A DNA stretch of 64,000 bases from Durusdinium trenchii (GCA_963970005.1 CAXAMN010029105.1:298957-362956); one strand, 5' to 3'; counted from the stretch's first letter, positions 12,417-26,250 are shown. Numbers and translations are program-made. The notes: a model not told the origin generated them from the letters alone.

Positions 12417-13550
12417 CTAATCCAGGTGATATTTGTGAATGGAAGCAAACTCACAATCAGGGGGTTCCCCAGAGTTACGAGCGATCGCGAAACGGACAAG
12501 GAAGAACCAGATAGGGACAGGATTGACGAAAGTGACAGAGCCACAGAATCCGCTAAACCTTCCTAGGCCGAACTCCTGCAAAGAAGAGATGTGCTTAGCA
12601 CTGAGAACATTAATGCCTTGCAACTTCCAAATCCATCCTAGGGCAGATCTAAACATGCATACGGAAGCATGCAGTGACTTACACTGCACGAAGTGGGTAT
12701 GTACAGTCGGAGAGTGACTACAGAAAGCGAGGAAAAGCAACAGCCATGGGACGCGGGGTCCTTCCGGTTCTGAGGATATCAGCCATTCTGTCTGAGTCCC
12801 AAACATCAATAAGTCTCGAGCTAAACCCACAGTCAAACGACGTTGACACTTGGCAAGCCTGTCAGGGGTGATGTCAACATGGAGTTTCCGATTTCGAGGG
12901 TCAGCGGCAAAAGCCAGAGTGAAAATCGGGTAATGATGCTTGATATCCTCAATATGCTGTTGAGTCAGTGTCTGGTTCAAAAAGGCCTGTACAAATTGAT
13001 GTTCGGGCTTTGCAACAATTACCGATTGAGACTGACACGTGCAAACGTTTTGTTTCCCGCGCAAACGGGTTCGGGGGGCACAGGTGCACGCGTATGTTTT
13101 GGAAAGATGGGGAAACACTACGTTTTCTTCGTACGCATTCTGACTTTCGTTTGGCAATACTGTCGAAAATCGACGGCGCAAAGTCGAGATGATGTGAACA
13201 TGAGTGGCGACAGCTGCTGACACGGCATCGTCTCGCTCAAGCTGGCGAGATTCCCAACACTCTTTGGCACAACATTTTGCCAGCCTGTCGGCCTCAGAGT
13301 TTCCACGAGTCCAGTGATCCGGCTGTTGTAAATCACCAACACGGCAGTGGGCCTTAACTTTGATTATTTCAACCTGGCCGGATCGGTTGCGAACGTGAGT
13401 GCAGATTAAAGCCCACAAATCCCGATTGTCCAAGCACTCAGCCTTGAGCAACCGAAAGTGAACTTGTTCAAGAAGGCGAAAGCCGGCGACAACATTTTGA
13501 CAGTCGGAAGCGATCACAACATCTCCGGTTGTAGCCAGTAGGGCCAACAA
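12417..13550 (-). pseudogene. 5'-truncated non-LTR retrotransposon remnant (second half of RNase H plus C-terminal region)
   Basis: An open frame of 377 codons without a convincing start. Near its N-terminus, SDCQNVVAGFRLLE resembles the third acidic motif of RNase H. About 50 residues later, KVKAHC followed by GNSEADRLAK is the closing His and Asp part of the fold. The first catalytic Asp and Glu motifs and all of the reverse transcriptase are missing, so the copy is 5'-truncated. The part after RNase H has the same general layout as the other remnant at 22.4-24.2 kb: a few hundred residues ending in a short hydrophobic/basic section. RNase H after RT is known in several LINE clades, including those of dinoflagellates. 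The last 80 or so residues may simply be read-through of flanking sequence. Confidence 0.65.
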
Positions 13551-14203
13551 AACTGCGTAGTGTTTGATTCTTTGGGTGAAGGGCTAGAAATTGATAGTCG
13601 AAGAAAGGAAAGGCGAGAGAGAGAGAGAGAGAGAGAGACAAAGAGAATGACCAGGTGGAACTAAGCAACTGGATCAGGTTTTTGCCCGCCGTGTGTCTGT
13701 CAAATTCACCTGGCACGTTGTTGAGTTTGACCATGTGTCAAGCATGCTCCAGCCAACATGTTTTCTGGATGGTTGATGGTCAGTCTTCAATAGTCACCTG
13801 TTCTATGCCAACGAATATTGCAAATAGTCCAATCTTCCGCGAATGATGGTTGCTATCATGTGCCAGGCATGTGTAGAGAATTGATGTCTAAAAAGAAGGT
13901 GGCAAGAGATTAAGCCCCACCAAACGACCAGCAAGGGTGTTGTCACGACATGACAAATCAATGGCACTCGAGGTTGAAATTGCCGGATCGATATGCAAGT
14001 GAAATGACGGAGCCAGATCCCAAGAGCCAAAATGAAAAAATTCAAAAGACAGTGATAAACTACCATTACTTGACTTCGAAAAGTCCTGACTGGTCCGCAC
14101 CGTGGCACTTCAAGGCATATTCACGATGCACGGGCAATTTTTCGTTTGCAACATTGCAAGCAAGGCTGTCTCATTCATTGCCCCCGGCCTTGCCACCTGA
14201 TGC
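13551..14203. other. unassigned; short GA tract
   Basis: Contains a (GA)n tract at about 13615-13637 and no recognisable coding sequence. Confidence 0.5.
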
Positions 14204-14520
14204 CACCTGTTGAGGTCCGGTAGTGCCAGCTGCGATCTGGCGCTTGCTGTTGATGTCTGGGAGTGCCCACTGCGATCTGGCCCACTGGCGCTTGCCTTGA
14301 GGTCCGGTAGTGCGCGTGCGCACTGCAATCTGGCGCTTGCTGTCCAGGCCCGGCATCGCCCACTGCAATCTTGCGCTTGATGTTGAGGTCCGGGAGTGCC
14401 CACTGTGCTAAATTCACTTGCAGTTGAGGTCCGGTAGTGCCCACTGCGATCAGGAGCCGGCAGTTGAGGTCCGGTATACATGCCCCCTGCGATCTGGCAC
14501 TTGCAGTTGAGGTGCGGTAG
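14204..14520. repeat. minisatellite with a unit of about 40 bases
   Basis: About eight imperfect units, each carrying GTCCGG(T/G)AGTGCCCACT followed by GCGATCTGGCGCTTGC or close variants and TTGAGGTCC. Units differ by small substitutions and one by an extra CCCACTGGCGC block. The minus strand stays open across the array and gives repetitive peptides that are artefacts of the repeat. Confidence 0.85.
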
Positions 14521-14683
14521 TCAAGGAGAAGAGGAGAGGAGGAGAGGAGAAGGAGAGGAGAAGGAAGAGGAGAAGGAAGAGGAGAAGGAAGAGGAGAAGG
14601 ANNNNNNNNNNGAGGAGAAGGAAGAGGAGAAGGAAGAGGAGAAGGAAGAGGAGAAGGACGAGGAGAAGGACGAGGAGAAGAGC
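14521..14683. repeat. purine microsatellite (GAGGAGAAGGAA)n containing an assembly gap
   Basis: A strictly purine-rich plus strand with a 12-base period. Positions 14602-14611 are N, so the true length of the tract is unknown. Confidence 0.95.
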
Positions 14684-17600
14684 TCTGATAAAATCAAACA
14701 ACCCTCACCTGTGGCAGGTGGGGAAAAATTATATACATTGATTATTAAATAGTGGGAACACATTACAACATATATATATATATATTATATAATATATATA
14801 TATATAACCACGCGCAGAGTTACATAATCGACACATATCCATACTGTACGTTGCTTTTTCTCAGCTGCGTCTCTCCTTGCCCTTTCTCCGTTTTGGGATC
14901 GCCGTTTGTGTCCCGGTTTCTCGGATCGCTAGGCGCAGTCCAAACAAGAGACCGTGAATCAACAAATCGATTGTTTTGTCCATAATGTCACTGAGTTTCC
15001 TTTGCTTTTGGTTGTGTTATTCTTTCTTCTCTTGTCACTTCCTTGCTAATTAATTCCCGCGATGAGGGTGGAAACAAAATTGTGGGACCTAATGTAAGCC
15101 ACATTGTTGGTGCAAACACTGCGAGATACATATCACCTAAGTTATCTATGATGCTTTTCGCATTGACCCTAAAAACTACCAAACCAAATCTTTAGCAAGT
15201 GTAAAATACAAAGGTGCAGGTTGCAGTACCCTACTCCTCTATAGAATGCTTGTCAAGGATTTGCAAGGCATGTCAAGAAAGGCCACCAATGGCCACAACC
15301 ACAACAACAAAAACAACAAAAAACGCATAAATTAACATATACCTAAATGCTGTCAAGGGTTCCTCAAAGTAGAATAGGTCGCTCTCTATGAGTCCAACAC
15401 GCTTTTGTTGTGCATTTTAGAGAACTATGTGCGGAGGATACAGTACCCTCTATACCATCTACCAAGTTTGGATAGTTCGAAAGCGAAACGAGTCGACCAT
15501 GTTAAGCATGGGGGGTCCACCAGGATCATCCCACCGAACGGGTGGTGCCATCGCTCCACGGTCACCATCGGTCACCATCGTCTGTTTCATACCCAAGTGT
15601 CCATAGCCCAAGGTTGCCGCACTTCACATCATAGTTGAAGCCTCGTTCGACGGACCGGGTCGAATGGCCGGAGGGCACCACTAGAGGAACAACGACGCAC
15701 TGAGAAGGAGCGTTCTGACTGGTGGGGGAATGAGGGAAAGATCTCGAGATCTAGGGAGGTGCTGCATAGGGATGGCCACCCCAAATCACCCCCACCCTGA
15801 ATCGGGATGGCATGCTCTAACCCTGAAATACGATGAGCTTTCGAGTCCTCGGATGCGGCATCGATGGATGGTTTGTCCCTCGTAGGATCGCCCGGGTAGC
15901 CATGCAGTCCATGGGGTTGCCATGCTGAAGAACATGGGGCCCTCTCAGATGACCTGAACTGGCTTATATCTCTTAATTGACTTGCCATGTCTTGTAGGGA
16001 CGAACCGTCCCATTCCCGAGTCAAGCGGACACCAGCGGGGTTGGCAAATGCAGCTGACGCATGCTGATGTAAATTCCTCTCGTTCGATCTGCGTCTCCAA
16101 GTCACCAGGGGAGCGTTGAACCAAATTCTTCACCTGTGAGCGCCAAAGGCTGCGTGCTGACTGGATGCTGTGCTGCCACAAAAATGAAACACTTGGGTTC
16201 TCGACCAAATGCTGGCACCAGTGCTACCCAAAGGACAGCTACAAGAAACCGGAGATTTTCAAGTCAGCACTTGACTTGAGGCAGCCTGGGATCGACACTA
16301 GATGACACTGGCAGCGTGGGATCGACACTGGTTGTGTTCCGGATCCAAAGGACTCCCAAAGTAGATGGTGTAAAAATGTACGACTTCCATGTTCATCCAT
16401 GTATACATGTAGACCTCACTTCAGATTCACTGCCCAACTTTGGCCTAAGGCATCCCTCAAAACGACCCTCCAAACGCCCCGAAGACGACCTCGGGGTTCT
16501 CGCGGCTGCCGATGCCCAAGCCGCAGTCGGCGAACTCCAAGCCGCTACCAGCCTCAGCGGATCATCCCGTGGGGTGGCTGAGAAGATCTCCCAAATCATC
16601 CCGTGTCATGGAATTGTGGGTGGAAGTGGGGACTCCTCCTAATTGCAGGGGTTGCTCTGCATTGCCTAAGAATGGAATTGCACCTGACGTGTTGGAGTCA
16701 AGATTGTTTTGTCAAGAACACGCGCCACACAGCAAACGGCGGTGGAATGCTATTCCAGTGGCTAGCAGGGAAATCATGGGAAATCCCTTGAAGCAATTCT
16801 GATCGTCAAAGCCTACCACACAAAACAATTGGTCAGTACAGTATGCAGTATGACTTGCTCACTTCTTGGATTGATCTTGGTCTGACAAGTTATTGCTCAC
16901 CTTTTGCAAGCCATCGATGTAGGCATTTTTGGGATGCATTTGTCTTCCCGGAACCTGGGGTCGGCGAAAGAGAAACCACGCCGACACGTGGTTTAACGCT
17001 TTTCTGATTTCTCTGCAGTCAAGAAGCCCACTCCCTTACTGTCTTCGGCAGGTTTGGGAATGTAGCTAAGGAGGCTGCACACCAGGAAGAGTCCCTGGAG
17101 AGGCCTCGACTCAACTCCGCTCACAGTTACAGAAGTAGGTCCATGAAAAGATTCCAACTGAAAACATGTCTGGACCTCGCGCAGGGTCTGGATTGTTCTA
17201 GAACCTTGCGGTGGAAGCAACCACCGTTGCAGTGTTTATGGCCATCTCAAGTCAAATGATGAACCCATGAATTTCCGAACAGGAAGGCTGCCCTCTTACG
17301 AATAATTCGTTCATGTTAAGAGGGCCACCCATCCACAAGAAGGTTAAAGGATGTTCGGATGTTTTCGTGGCGGCCATGGGCGCTCGCAGCAGCACCGGGC
17401 TGGCACGGCACCCAAGAACCGGACGTGGTGCGTGTGCTGCTTTAAAGGATGGAGTGGCACGATCCGCTCGGCTTCCGCTCGGCTTGATGGCTTGATCAAC
17501 CAGACGGATTCGATGTGGTTCCCACTGCCGTCCAAGAAAAACTTGATGTTGCTGGAGGTCTAGTACCTTCATACACCGTGGTATGTATTGGTGATCCATT

Positions 17601-20600
17601 TCCAACTCGTTGGCTGGGTAGTAATCTTTAACTTTGAACCAACCACAAAAAATACAATGCATATCATCACCTCAAAAGATTCAATTGATAACCACCAGAT
17701 ACCACCAGTAGGTATGACCGAGGACAATCTCTAGGGTTAGTCTGACACACATATATATATATATATTATAGACAAACAGTGGAACATATCATTATATCAT
17801 ATATTTGTAGAAAGCTCGAACACAACCCTTTTTGATACACCAAGTCTATCAAGTCTGCCATTACTGTTCTCTCTTCCAAATAACGCCTCGTACTCAGAAT
17901 TATGAACCACATTAGCAGCAGCCTACCTGATTAACATACCACTCACACGCTTCCCCTAGTACTGCCCCTGAACAAATTATATATTCTGTGTAAAGGAAAA
18001 ACTTTCATGAACTACTAAAGACGACCTCGTTTTGGCAGCTGACGTTCAGAGCAAGGCTGGCCCGCAATCAATCAAAAGGATGCGGGCCATAGGACTAGCT
18101 GGCCAGCTTTTTGACCAACATGCCCCCAAAGACAAAATAAATCCATGTTCCTGCACCACCCCACCCACCAAAGGGTGGTTATTGGATGGAACATGATGGG
18201 ACATGGACATACGTAATCAAAGGATGTCAGGGGGCTAGCGGCTAGAAACCGCTTGGGTGGTGCTTCAGGCACAGTCTCATTCAGAATATCTTTCGGGTCT
18301 CCAGGCCGTTGGCCTTCCTCCTTCACCTGCCCAAGCCAGCCTGCTGGAGGAGCCTCATATGCGTCTCCTGGAGGCACAAAACCGACAAGCCCCAGGTGAC
18401 TGGAGTGGTTGGTTGATGAACCTTGCTGGAAAACCAGGTCTTCCAGACGTTTCTCTTCAGTCTCCATATTCTGAGGATGCATGTACTATCCGTTTGCCTG
18501 TAAAGTCCTTGAGGTACAGCGGGACATCCTGGTCCTCCTCCACTTTAGCATGGGTGTCCAGGTTTTCTTGCATCCAGAGTCCCACGGACACTGTAGTATG
18601 GTCTCTTCTTACAGGGCAAGCCTGATGCAAAGTTGCTCCTGAAGAGTTGCTGCAGAATAGATGTCCAACTGTCCTTGCGAAAACCTGGTGAGTTGGCACA
18701 TGTCTGCTTCGAAAGGCTGGAAGGCCATTCACTTTACCAAGTTTAGGCCAATTGACAAGGACAATGACATTCGGACATTGCTGCTATACTGTAGTGAGCA
18801 TGGCCTGAACCTGATTGAGAAGGCAAACTGGGAAGTAGACATGTTGGAACGGCACCCCAATGCGGCTGATCGTATTGAGGCCACGCATGTCTGTGCCTGC
18901 GCGGTCCATGCAAGAGAACAAGCTCAGGATTTGCTTAGCAGCCGAATTGTCAACTGCTGCTGGCTGAGGATAGTCTCCCATGGTGCCAGAAGCAGTGGGA
19001 GGGGCCGGCCGAAGCTTATATGCCTGAACAACCTCTTGAAGGATGGAGCCATGACAGTGTGACAGATGTGGTAGCTCCATGTAGCCCCACCCATTCTCAG
19101 CAGAAGGACTGCAATTGAAGTCAGCCCTCCTTGAATCCTCATGATTCATCTGGAGCTTGAGTCTCAACCTGCCTAAACCCTTGCGCGGCACCTCCGCCAG
19201 TCGCTCCTTCCCCGCGCGGCCGCGTGGCATGGCGCCGGCCATGCCCCAGAGCTGCCCGCGCGGCACTGGTCCAAGTGGACCGGACGTGGGGTCTGGGCGA
19301 TCCAACGGAGCTGCGGCACATCCACGAGGAGCCTGTCAGCCTCGAGGGCACCGCCCAAAGCGGGGAGGTCGGCTGATTGGGGCGACATCGAAACAGGTGG
19401 GAGCGAGCAGCGAGCGACTTGAGAGAGGAGGGAGTGAACGAAAGGTAGCAGGCAATCACAAGTAACCCTGGTAGAAGTCCATGACGGCGTGAACCGGCGC
19501 AGGGGGGATTTGATCCGGGGGGGGGCCCCCCCCCCCGACGAACAGAATCATCTCTTGCAGGACCAAATTCAATGCACAATCCCAACTCCAGATTGTAATA
19601 CATTTGTGCTAAAGCAAGGAGAACTCGGGTAGCTCAAGCTACCTTTCGTGACATGGAAACAACGGAACACGAAGCCTATAAACATCCACATGATGAACTT
19701 GGATTGTGTGCGTAGCTATAAGTATATTACACTGCTACCACACCCCTGAATGATTACGTAGAACTAAATGCCGCCGAACACACTGATCAAACGAGTTTTG
19801 CACGCCAGGGGCCAATGTCAAACCTGTAAGATTTCTATGCCTCGAATTAGTTTCGGTGCGCACTGACCACCATCATCAGCTGTCAACCTGGTGTTTCAGC
19901 AGCCGTGTCATGTGCAAATGACTTGCGTTTCTCACACCAAGTTGACCAACATGCTTGGGCCCGCCCTACCTAGAATCCTCTGCAACTCGAACCATGTGTG
20001 CACATGTGTGCACAAAAACCCGGTGATGGCCAGCAGCTCCGGTGCGCTCTGCGAGGCGTGCAGCTCCCAGGTCTCCACTGCTGTGTGCTGTGTGGAGCGG
20101 ATCCTGGGGGCCGCATCCAACAAAGCGACGTTGAGTGACCGACAAACGACTTGGTTGTGCAAATCTGGTTGGTGGCTTCAACTCATTTGAAACATATTCG
20201 TCAGTGGGGATCAATCATCCACAAGTTCAGTATAGGTTGACCAAGAAAAAGATCTCGAACCACCAACAAACTTGGAAGTGGTGGCCTTGTTAATGGTTTG
20301 TAGAGGACTTCATGGTCTTCCAGGTCAGGACATCTAATTCCATGAGTGGAGAAAGAGTCATGTAATTACGTGCAAGTCAGTAGCAACAGCAGAAATACCA
20401 AGGACCATGCGGAATACAATCTGTGAATATCTGTAGCATTCTCTAAAGTAGTTGTGTTATGTTGTGTTATTTTGTCATGTGTTGTTCTCCTCCATGCAGT
20501 GCTACAACAACAATACATACGCCTCACTCCTATGGCCACTTCACTACCACGACCACCTTCCATCTTATTGTTCACTTCCAACTTAAAAACATCCTCCTCA

Positions 20601-22192
20601 AAGCCATCCATGGCCCCTATCTTTAAACAATGCCTCACATTAGGCATCCAAGCTGCATCTCCAGCCTCTGCCGGCTCACCGCTGAGGGCACCGTCTTGGG
20701 CACCGACTTGGGTCGCTCCTCGTCCGCCGGCGGCCGCGGCGTCAACAGCGGTCGCTCCTCCGCATAGCCGCGGCCCAGGTGCTCCCCGCGGCGCTTCAGT
20801 CGGCCCAACCTCGGGACGGGCCGCCCGGACGGTGCCGGTGGGAGTGCCGCGGGATTGCTTTGGAATGAATTGAAACGAAGGGGGAAAGGGAGTGGATGAG
20901 GTGGTGGAAATGGTGGAGTTGAAATGGAAAAGGAAGGGATCTAAAGTATCTAAAGTGGCCAGCGCGGGGGGCACAAGGGGACACGGCGGAGAGTCGCCCA
21001 ACCCTGCGGAGTGGCCTTGTGTCCATCACACCGCATGACAACAGGTTGGCCCCCCCACAAAGGGCTACAAGGAAAGTTCTCAAACTATATATGTATATAT
21101 ATAAAATACTTTTTTTCTACACACTGACTGTAAGTATAACTGTAAAACTGCTATATCACTTACACGACGATCGCACACATTGGAAGACAGTGCAGCACGC
21201 ACTCTTTCGTCACTATAAGGAAACCTTGATGAACCTGGCTCTCTCAAAACAACTACGGGGTCTCAGCACGGTGTGGGTCCAGCACAGCACAAGAGGTGTG
21301 GACCTGTGCCCAAGCGGCTTCTTCAAGGCGCGGCTCTTCTCGGTACTACCCACCTGGCCACGGCGCCGCGGCGTCTCCGTTCCCGCAGGTGTGCACAGAA
21401 GACTACGTCCTACATAGTAGACTCCAAATTTCAACATCTGTTCACCTCCCAGGGCTGAACAATCCATGTCTGGGGGGGTTGTTCATCAATCAGGTCTACA
21501 TTTTGGTGTGAGATCGGATGAGATTCCAGAGCTCTTTCCAGAATGCGACGCCGAACTCTCCATCGACCCCTCGACCAGCTTGGCAGTCGGCCTTTCTAAG
21601 TCAGGCGGTGATCGAAACGCCACTAAGTGTCCACAAAGGTGAAGAGAATCTGAATTTGCTCAACGAATCCAACGTGCCCAACGTCAAGCGCCCTCCTCTC
21701 AAGCGGGGGGTGTTCCGTGTTCCGTTCCTTGCCACTCATGTTCCCTCTCGGCCTTGTAAGGCCCTGGTGAGGCCAACTGCGCCGACTCGGCGCAGGCCGT
21801 CCGGACGGAGGGCAGCCCATGCACCTACCGAGGACGAAACCCAGAAGACCCAGAAGACGATCCGAGAGAAGACGATCCGAGGGATCTGAGTTCCAGTGAC
21901 ATGAGTTCCGAGTTCCCCAACTGATTCATGATGGAAGATGAAGAACCCCCCCTTTTTCGGACACGATATGAGATGTTCAGGCGGGGGCCGCAAGCCTCGA
22001 CCAACGGGTGGAACCTCTTGGGCTTCACAGTCAGACGCCGCATGATGGGCGGGAGAAAAAGGGAGACCAAAGCAAACACCCTCCGACCGAACTGAAAAGG
22101 AAAACCGAAGAAAACAGTAGGATCGTCAAGTTAAGGAAAAGGCCTGGCTCAAAGACGGTATGGCTCAACAGCAGTACCTCCACCAGGAGACC
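14684..22192. other. 7.5-kb stretch without an assignable gene
   Basis: TA microsatellites lie at 14770-14806, 17750-17767 and about 21088-21102. GC-rich islands with exon-like composition occur at 16450-16560 (plus strand reads RPEDDLGVLAAADAQAAVGE), 19190-19400 and 20650-20840 (minus strand, Pro/Arg-rich). Minus-strand open frames at 15629-16208 and 18072-18732 change frame repeatedly and match nothing I recognise. At 19517-19536 a run of G is followed by a run of C. There may be host exons here, but none can be named. Confidence 0.35.
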
Positions 22193-22427
22193 TTGGTTGA
22201 CCTACCGACGAAACTTGCGCATCAATCCAGATTGCTTCCCACAGCCCTTCATCGTATTGATGGGTACCGGGGAGTTGGTGAAATTCAGAAGGTGTATGGG
22301 ATTGGTACCCATACCTACCAAAAACTGCACAACATCGTACGCAAAACACCTCTAGCTAAGTGAGACCGAATATCCGCGCAACCCCAAGTGGATGTAATGT
22401 CGAGACGATGGCCCCTGAATTACTTAT

Positions 22428-24241
22428 TTAATTATGCGGCACCGGCGGGGACAAGGAATCAAGGTTGCCGCCTTTGTTCCAAACCTCCCTTAGCTTCTTG
22501 CGAAAGTGGTAGCACTGGGAGTAATCGAGATTAACCACGGTATCAACTACCAGAGTGACATGGCATAACTGCATAGGAACAAGACCCAATGGGTGATATG
22601 GCGGTTTGATTCCTAAGTCCTTTGCATACTGCTGCAGTGTTTTTTGTGTGGCATCTGAATTAATGAATTGTGGACGCAGAGGGAAACCTCCAGTATAAGT
22701 CCTACCCCAACCGACCTGGACCAGACTACTGGCAGCTGTCTTATGAAACTTCGGATACAGCTGTGTATGGCAAAAGCCTTGAAGATACTGAATGAGGATG
22801 CGGAGTGCATCCGCCTGTTCACGGAGTGATCGCAGTTTGGCCGGGAGTGCCAAAACTTCAGGTGCCTGAAAGTGATGGGGTCGAGCTCTGGATCTATTGG
22901 GCGGTTTAATCCAACACGGGAACTGAAGTCCGGTCTGTAGAATGAACGCAATGGCAAGTTCATGCCATGTGATGCCGGATCGCGTGACTGCGTCATGATC
23001 ACTGTCTGGGTCTGGCCATCGCAGGGACAGGAAAAATTTTAAGACTAGTTTTGCATAGTCAGCCCCCCATAGGCATGCAGTGAATACGTGTGGATGTATA
23101 TCAGGTTGAGAAATGACTACAGGATTTACCACCTGATGATGAGCACGGGCGAGATGAATTGTACCCCAATTCTGATCAGGGTCATCATCTTGATTTTGTG
23201 CATCCCTGGACTTTGCCTGCTCTTTACGTTGGACATGGGCTAAATTAAGATCAAGAAGGTATCGCAGCACCTTCCCTGTTTGGTAAATTTGTGACTGATT
23301 CCATGCCTCAATTCGGGCAAAAAGTTGGTGATTGTCGGGATGATCTGTTTTTCGGGCCTTGACGGCAGCAATGTCGGCAAAATCATTACCTACAATGTCA
23401 ATTTCTGCCAGTCGGGTTGTGGCTTGAGATAGTCGGCGTGTGCAGTTGTATGTGGAACAAGAGGACTTGAGGCTTGCGTTATGTTGTGGATGGCATTGAT
23501 GGCATACTGGGAATCTGTTGTAATTACAACTTGATGGGATACTGCGGCTTGATGACATTCTTGAATTATCCATGCAATGGCTGCTAAATCAGCCCGAGAA
23601 ATTGTCTGGCGTCCCTGAACATGCTGAACCAAAACGGTACGATAAGGAAGAGAGTCACTGGCGGGGTCATATTGGACAACGGACCATGCTGCTCTCTGGA
23701 ATTCTGTTAAAGTAGGAGTGTCGGCCGACCCATCTGTATAAAGGAAAATGCATTCGGCAGCCGTCTGGATGGTGGCGGGGCAGGCTGTCTGGCCACGTTG
23801 GGAAAGCAGGAATCTAAGACGATGAACAGATTCATGTTGGAGGAAGTGCAACATATATGGATTGGCTTGAAGGATCTGTGCGGCAGCTGGATGCAGCGCC
23901 CTGATGGGATCAAAATCTGGGCATTCTAGTTGTCGGTGAGCATGAGTGTCCATTTGGCCACAGTCGGGGCATTTGCCGTCAGTTGCACTAGACCACTGCG
24001 CCTGAACCGCCCCAACCTGGTAACCTCCAGTGATGTCCTTGGCGAGAATTTTAATTTCCGTTGAGGTAAGTCGACTCAGAACTCGTTGGAACAGACTAGC
24101 GTCAAAAGGCAGGTTGGTGACTCCTTTTCGGCGCTGAGTTTGCCGAAAGACGACTTCAGTCCACGCCCGACGTAACCATGTTCGGATATCGCGTGGAGTA
24201 TCTAGCTTAATCGAGATTTGAATATTACCCGGACAGGACAA
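22428..24241 (-). pseudogene. 5'-truncated LINE remnant: zinc knuckle, RNase H and C-terminal domain, frameshifted
   Basis: Two overlapping minus-strand frames form one decayed gene. The first (23390-24241, 283 codons) has a CPDCG...H.H....C knuckle at residues 91-107, typical of the region after the RT in many LINEs. RNase H follows, with FLYTDGSAD (Asp170), SRADLAA (Asp218 where Glu is usual) and TTDSQYAINA (Asp243). The RNase H end, VGNDFADIAA, lies in the second frame (22428-23573, 381 codons), so a frame change occurs inside the overlap. About 300 residues of C-terminal region follow. RT is absent. Near-identical direct repeats of about 22 bases lie at 22193-22214 and 24273-24294 (TTGGTTGACCTACC then a diverged ACGA-AC) and could be the target-site duplication. 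Confidence 0.75.
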
Positions 24242-24294
24242 GAGACCATCTGGGGTTAGCTTCCAGTGGACTCGTTGGTTGACCTACCAACGAT

Positions 24295-26019
24295 ACTTGG
24301 TTGACCTACCTGTAAGGTCAAGCTACATGGTGGACCCGGGCTACATGTTTTGACTCATCCTATAATATATAGCACTCAAAGACTGAAAAACAAATAACGT
24401 GTGTCCATGTGTCTCATCAATCCCTCGGATCTGGTCTTATTGGCAACTTATTGGCCTCAGTCAATCCCTCGGTGATGACCCAAGGATGCCTAACCGAGAG
24501 TCTCTCGTCCCGGGAGTCCCCACCGAGTCGTTCAAGGAGAGCAGGGCTTCTCGCAAGGGATACCGCAACTGAGGCAACACCTCCAGGCCGTGCACGTCAT
24601 CTCCTCCCGCGTCCGCGGGAACGTCATCCTCCATGGCGTTGTTCGCTGAGCCAAAAGGCGAACAGGTTGAACGACACAGGAAGCCAAAAGCCGGGCGCAT
24701 GCATAGGGGCTCTAGCCGCAGCACCCAAGGGATGGTGCTAAGGATCCATACCTGGATCCATCTAACCATGTGTTTGACAAACATTTGTCTAGCAAAAAGA
24801 ATCCTTTGGGCGATTAGATTGCATGTCGCTGCATGGCCGCTCAACCCAACAGAAGCAATCTGTCAGACTGGCTGGCATGCCGGCCCCCGGTAAGTAGTCA
24901 CTACAACCAAAAGCAACCCATGGCCTGGCAAATGCCCAAAAAGGGAAAAAACACTGGTTGCAAAGTCGCAGATCCATCTTGGAAACATTTTTTGTCCTGA
25001 TCCTGAGATGAGTTCGCTTCCTCTAGCTGCCATGACGGAGCTTATTACGAAAGAGCAGCCTGGGCCGCCTTCTGAGGGCCGAGTCAATCGGTCAATCGAG
25101 TGGTACCAGTTCAAATAATATCAAAAAAACACACAACATGTGTTGTTTATCCATGATATACAGTAACATTGCCGGTTTCCCACCATCTCTCCAAAACTCT
25201 TTGGGCTGTCCCCTGGATGACTGTGAATGACGCACAGTTATATTATACCATATTGTAATTTATGTATATAATATGCAATATCTCGATATATAAATATAAT
25301 GTATATGACTGTACCGTAAGGCATGCGTGGTTCTGTGAGCGCCGTTCGAGAAACGCAACGGCGCCTGCATGCTTTGCGAGGCCTCAGTATCCTCGGACCG
25401 AGAGTGAAGCACCGGGCCCCCACCCAAGGCTTCACATGTGCATTGTGATGGATGGTGTTTCCATGTGCTTTCCAGCTTGCACCAAATGCAGCGATGCCCA
25501 CCCAGGCGAGGCATGGCTTTGGCTTAGAAACTCCCGGGCAAAGCAAGCGCAGCAGGGTCTGGTGGCATTTATTGACACCAGTTTGCACCAAATGGGAAAC
25601 GGGATGTCGCGGTTTCCAACGTTCGCTCGCCCGGACCCTGAACTGGCTTTCAATGGGAAAGGCGACACGACATCTGAATCTGCCTACACCATTCGAAGTA
25701 GAAAAAACCATCAACGACACCTAACGGTGTAAACACGTGAAAAGCACTGGACGGTGGAGGATCAGGGTGGAATCCACATGTTGGTCCTTCTCCATCAATG
25801 CGCAGCATCCAAAGAAACCAATTGAATCATGGAGGAGGGTGGTGGGTAGCACCTGGTTTTCTTTAGAATGGCCAGCTTCAACTTAATCAGGTGGGCAAAT
25901 GAAATGGGTCACCCATATCGGGTGGGATGCCTATCAAAAAGAAAATTGATTCCTATCAATAAAAGATTACTTCCTATCAAAAAACATTAATTCGTATCAA
26001 AAAGAAAATTCCCTCTACT
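24295..26019. other. unassigned sequence
   Basis: A second copy of TTGGTTGACCTACC follows directly at about 24297. A GC-rich patch at 24560-24640 reads on the minus strand as an acidic stretch with VHGLEVLPQLR but is not identifiable. Poly-purine ATCAAAAAG-like repeats begin near 25930. No gene is supported. Confidence 0.4.
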
Positions 26020-26023
26020 CCTT

Positions 26024-26250
26024 TGGTCCTGGCCTGCTGGTTCCCTGATCGCTTGGTCCTTTGCTCCCTTTGTCCTGGTCCCTTGGTCCCCTGGTCCCTT
26101 GTTCCCCCTGGTCCCTTGGTCCTCTGGTCCCTTGGTCCTGTGGTCCTCTGGTCCCTTGGTCGCCTGGTCCCTTGGTCCCTGGTCCCTTGGTCCTCTAGCT
26201 TTTGGTCCTCTGGTCCCTTGGTCTTCGGGTCCTTGGGTCTGCATGTTCGA
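26024..26250. repeat. minisatellite built on TGGTCCCT / TGGTCCTC
   Basis: Over 20 units of seven to nine bases with consensus TGGTCCCT-T, imperfectly phased. All frames through it are open on both strands and yield Pro/Leu/Trp or Gly/Thr/Lys/Asp repeats, which are artefacts. Confidence 0.9.

Noticed and set aside
19517..19536. G run followed by C run as a functional palindrome
   Set aside because: A short homopolymer palindrome of this kind is more likely a sequencing or assembly artefact; no context supports a role.
20366..21001. 211-codon minus-strand ORF
   Set aside because: It combines a GC-rich exon-like block with AT-rich flanks, giving a composition break. Only the central block may be coding.
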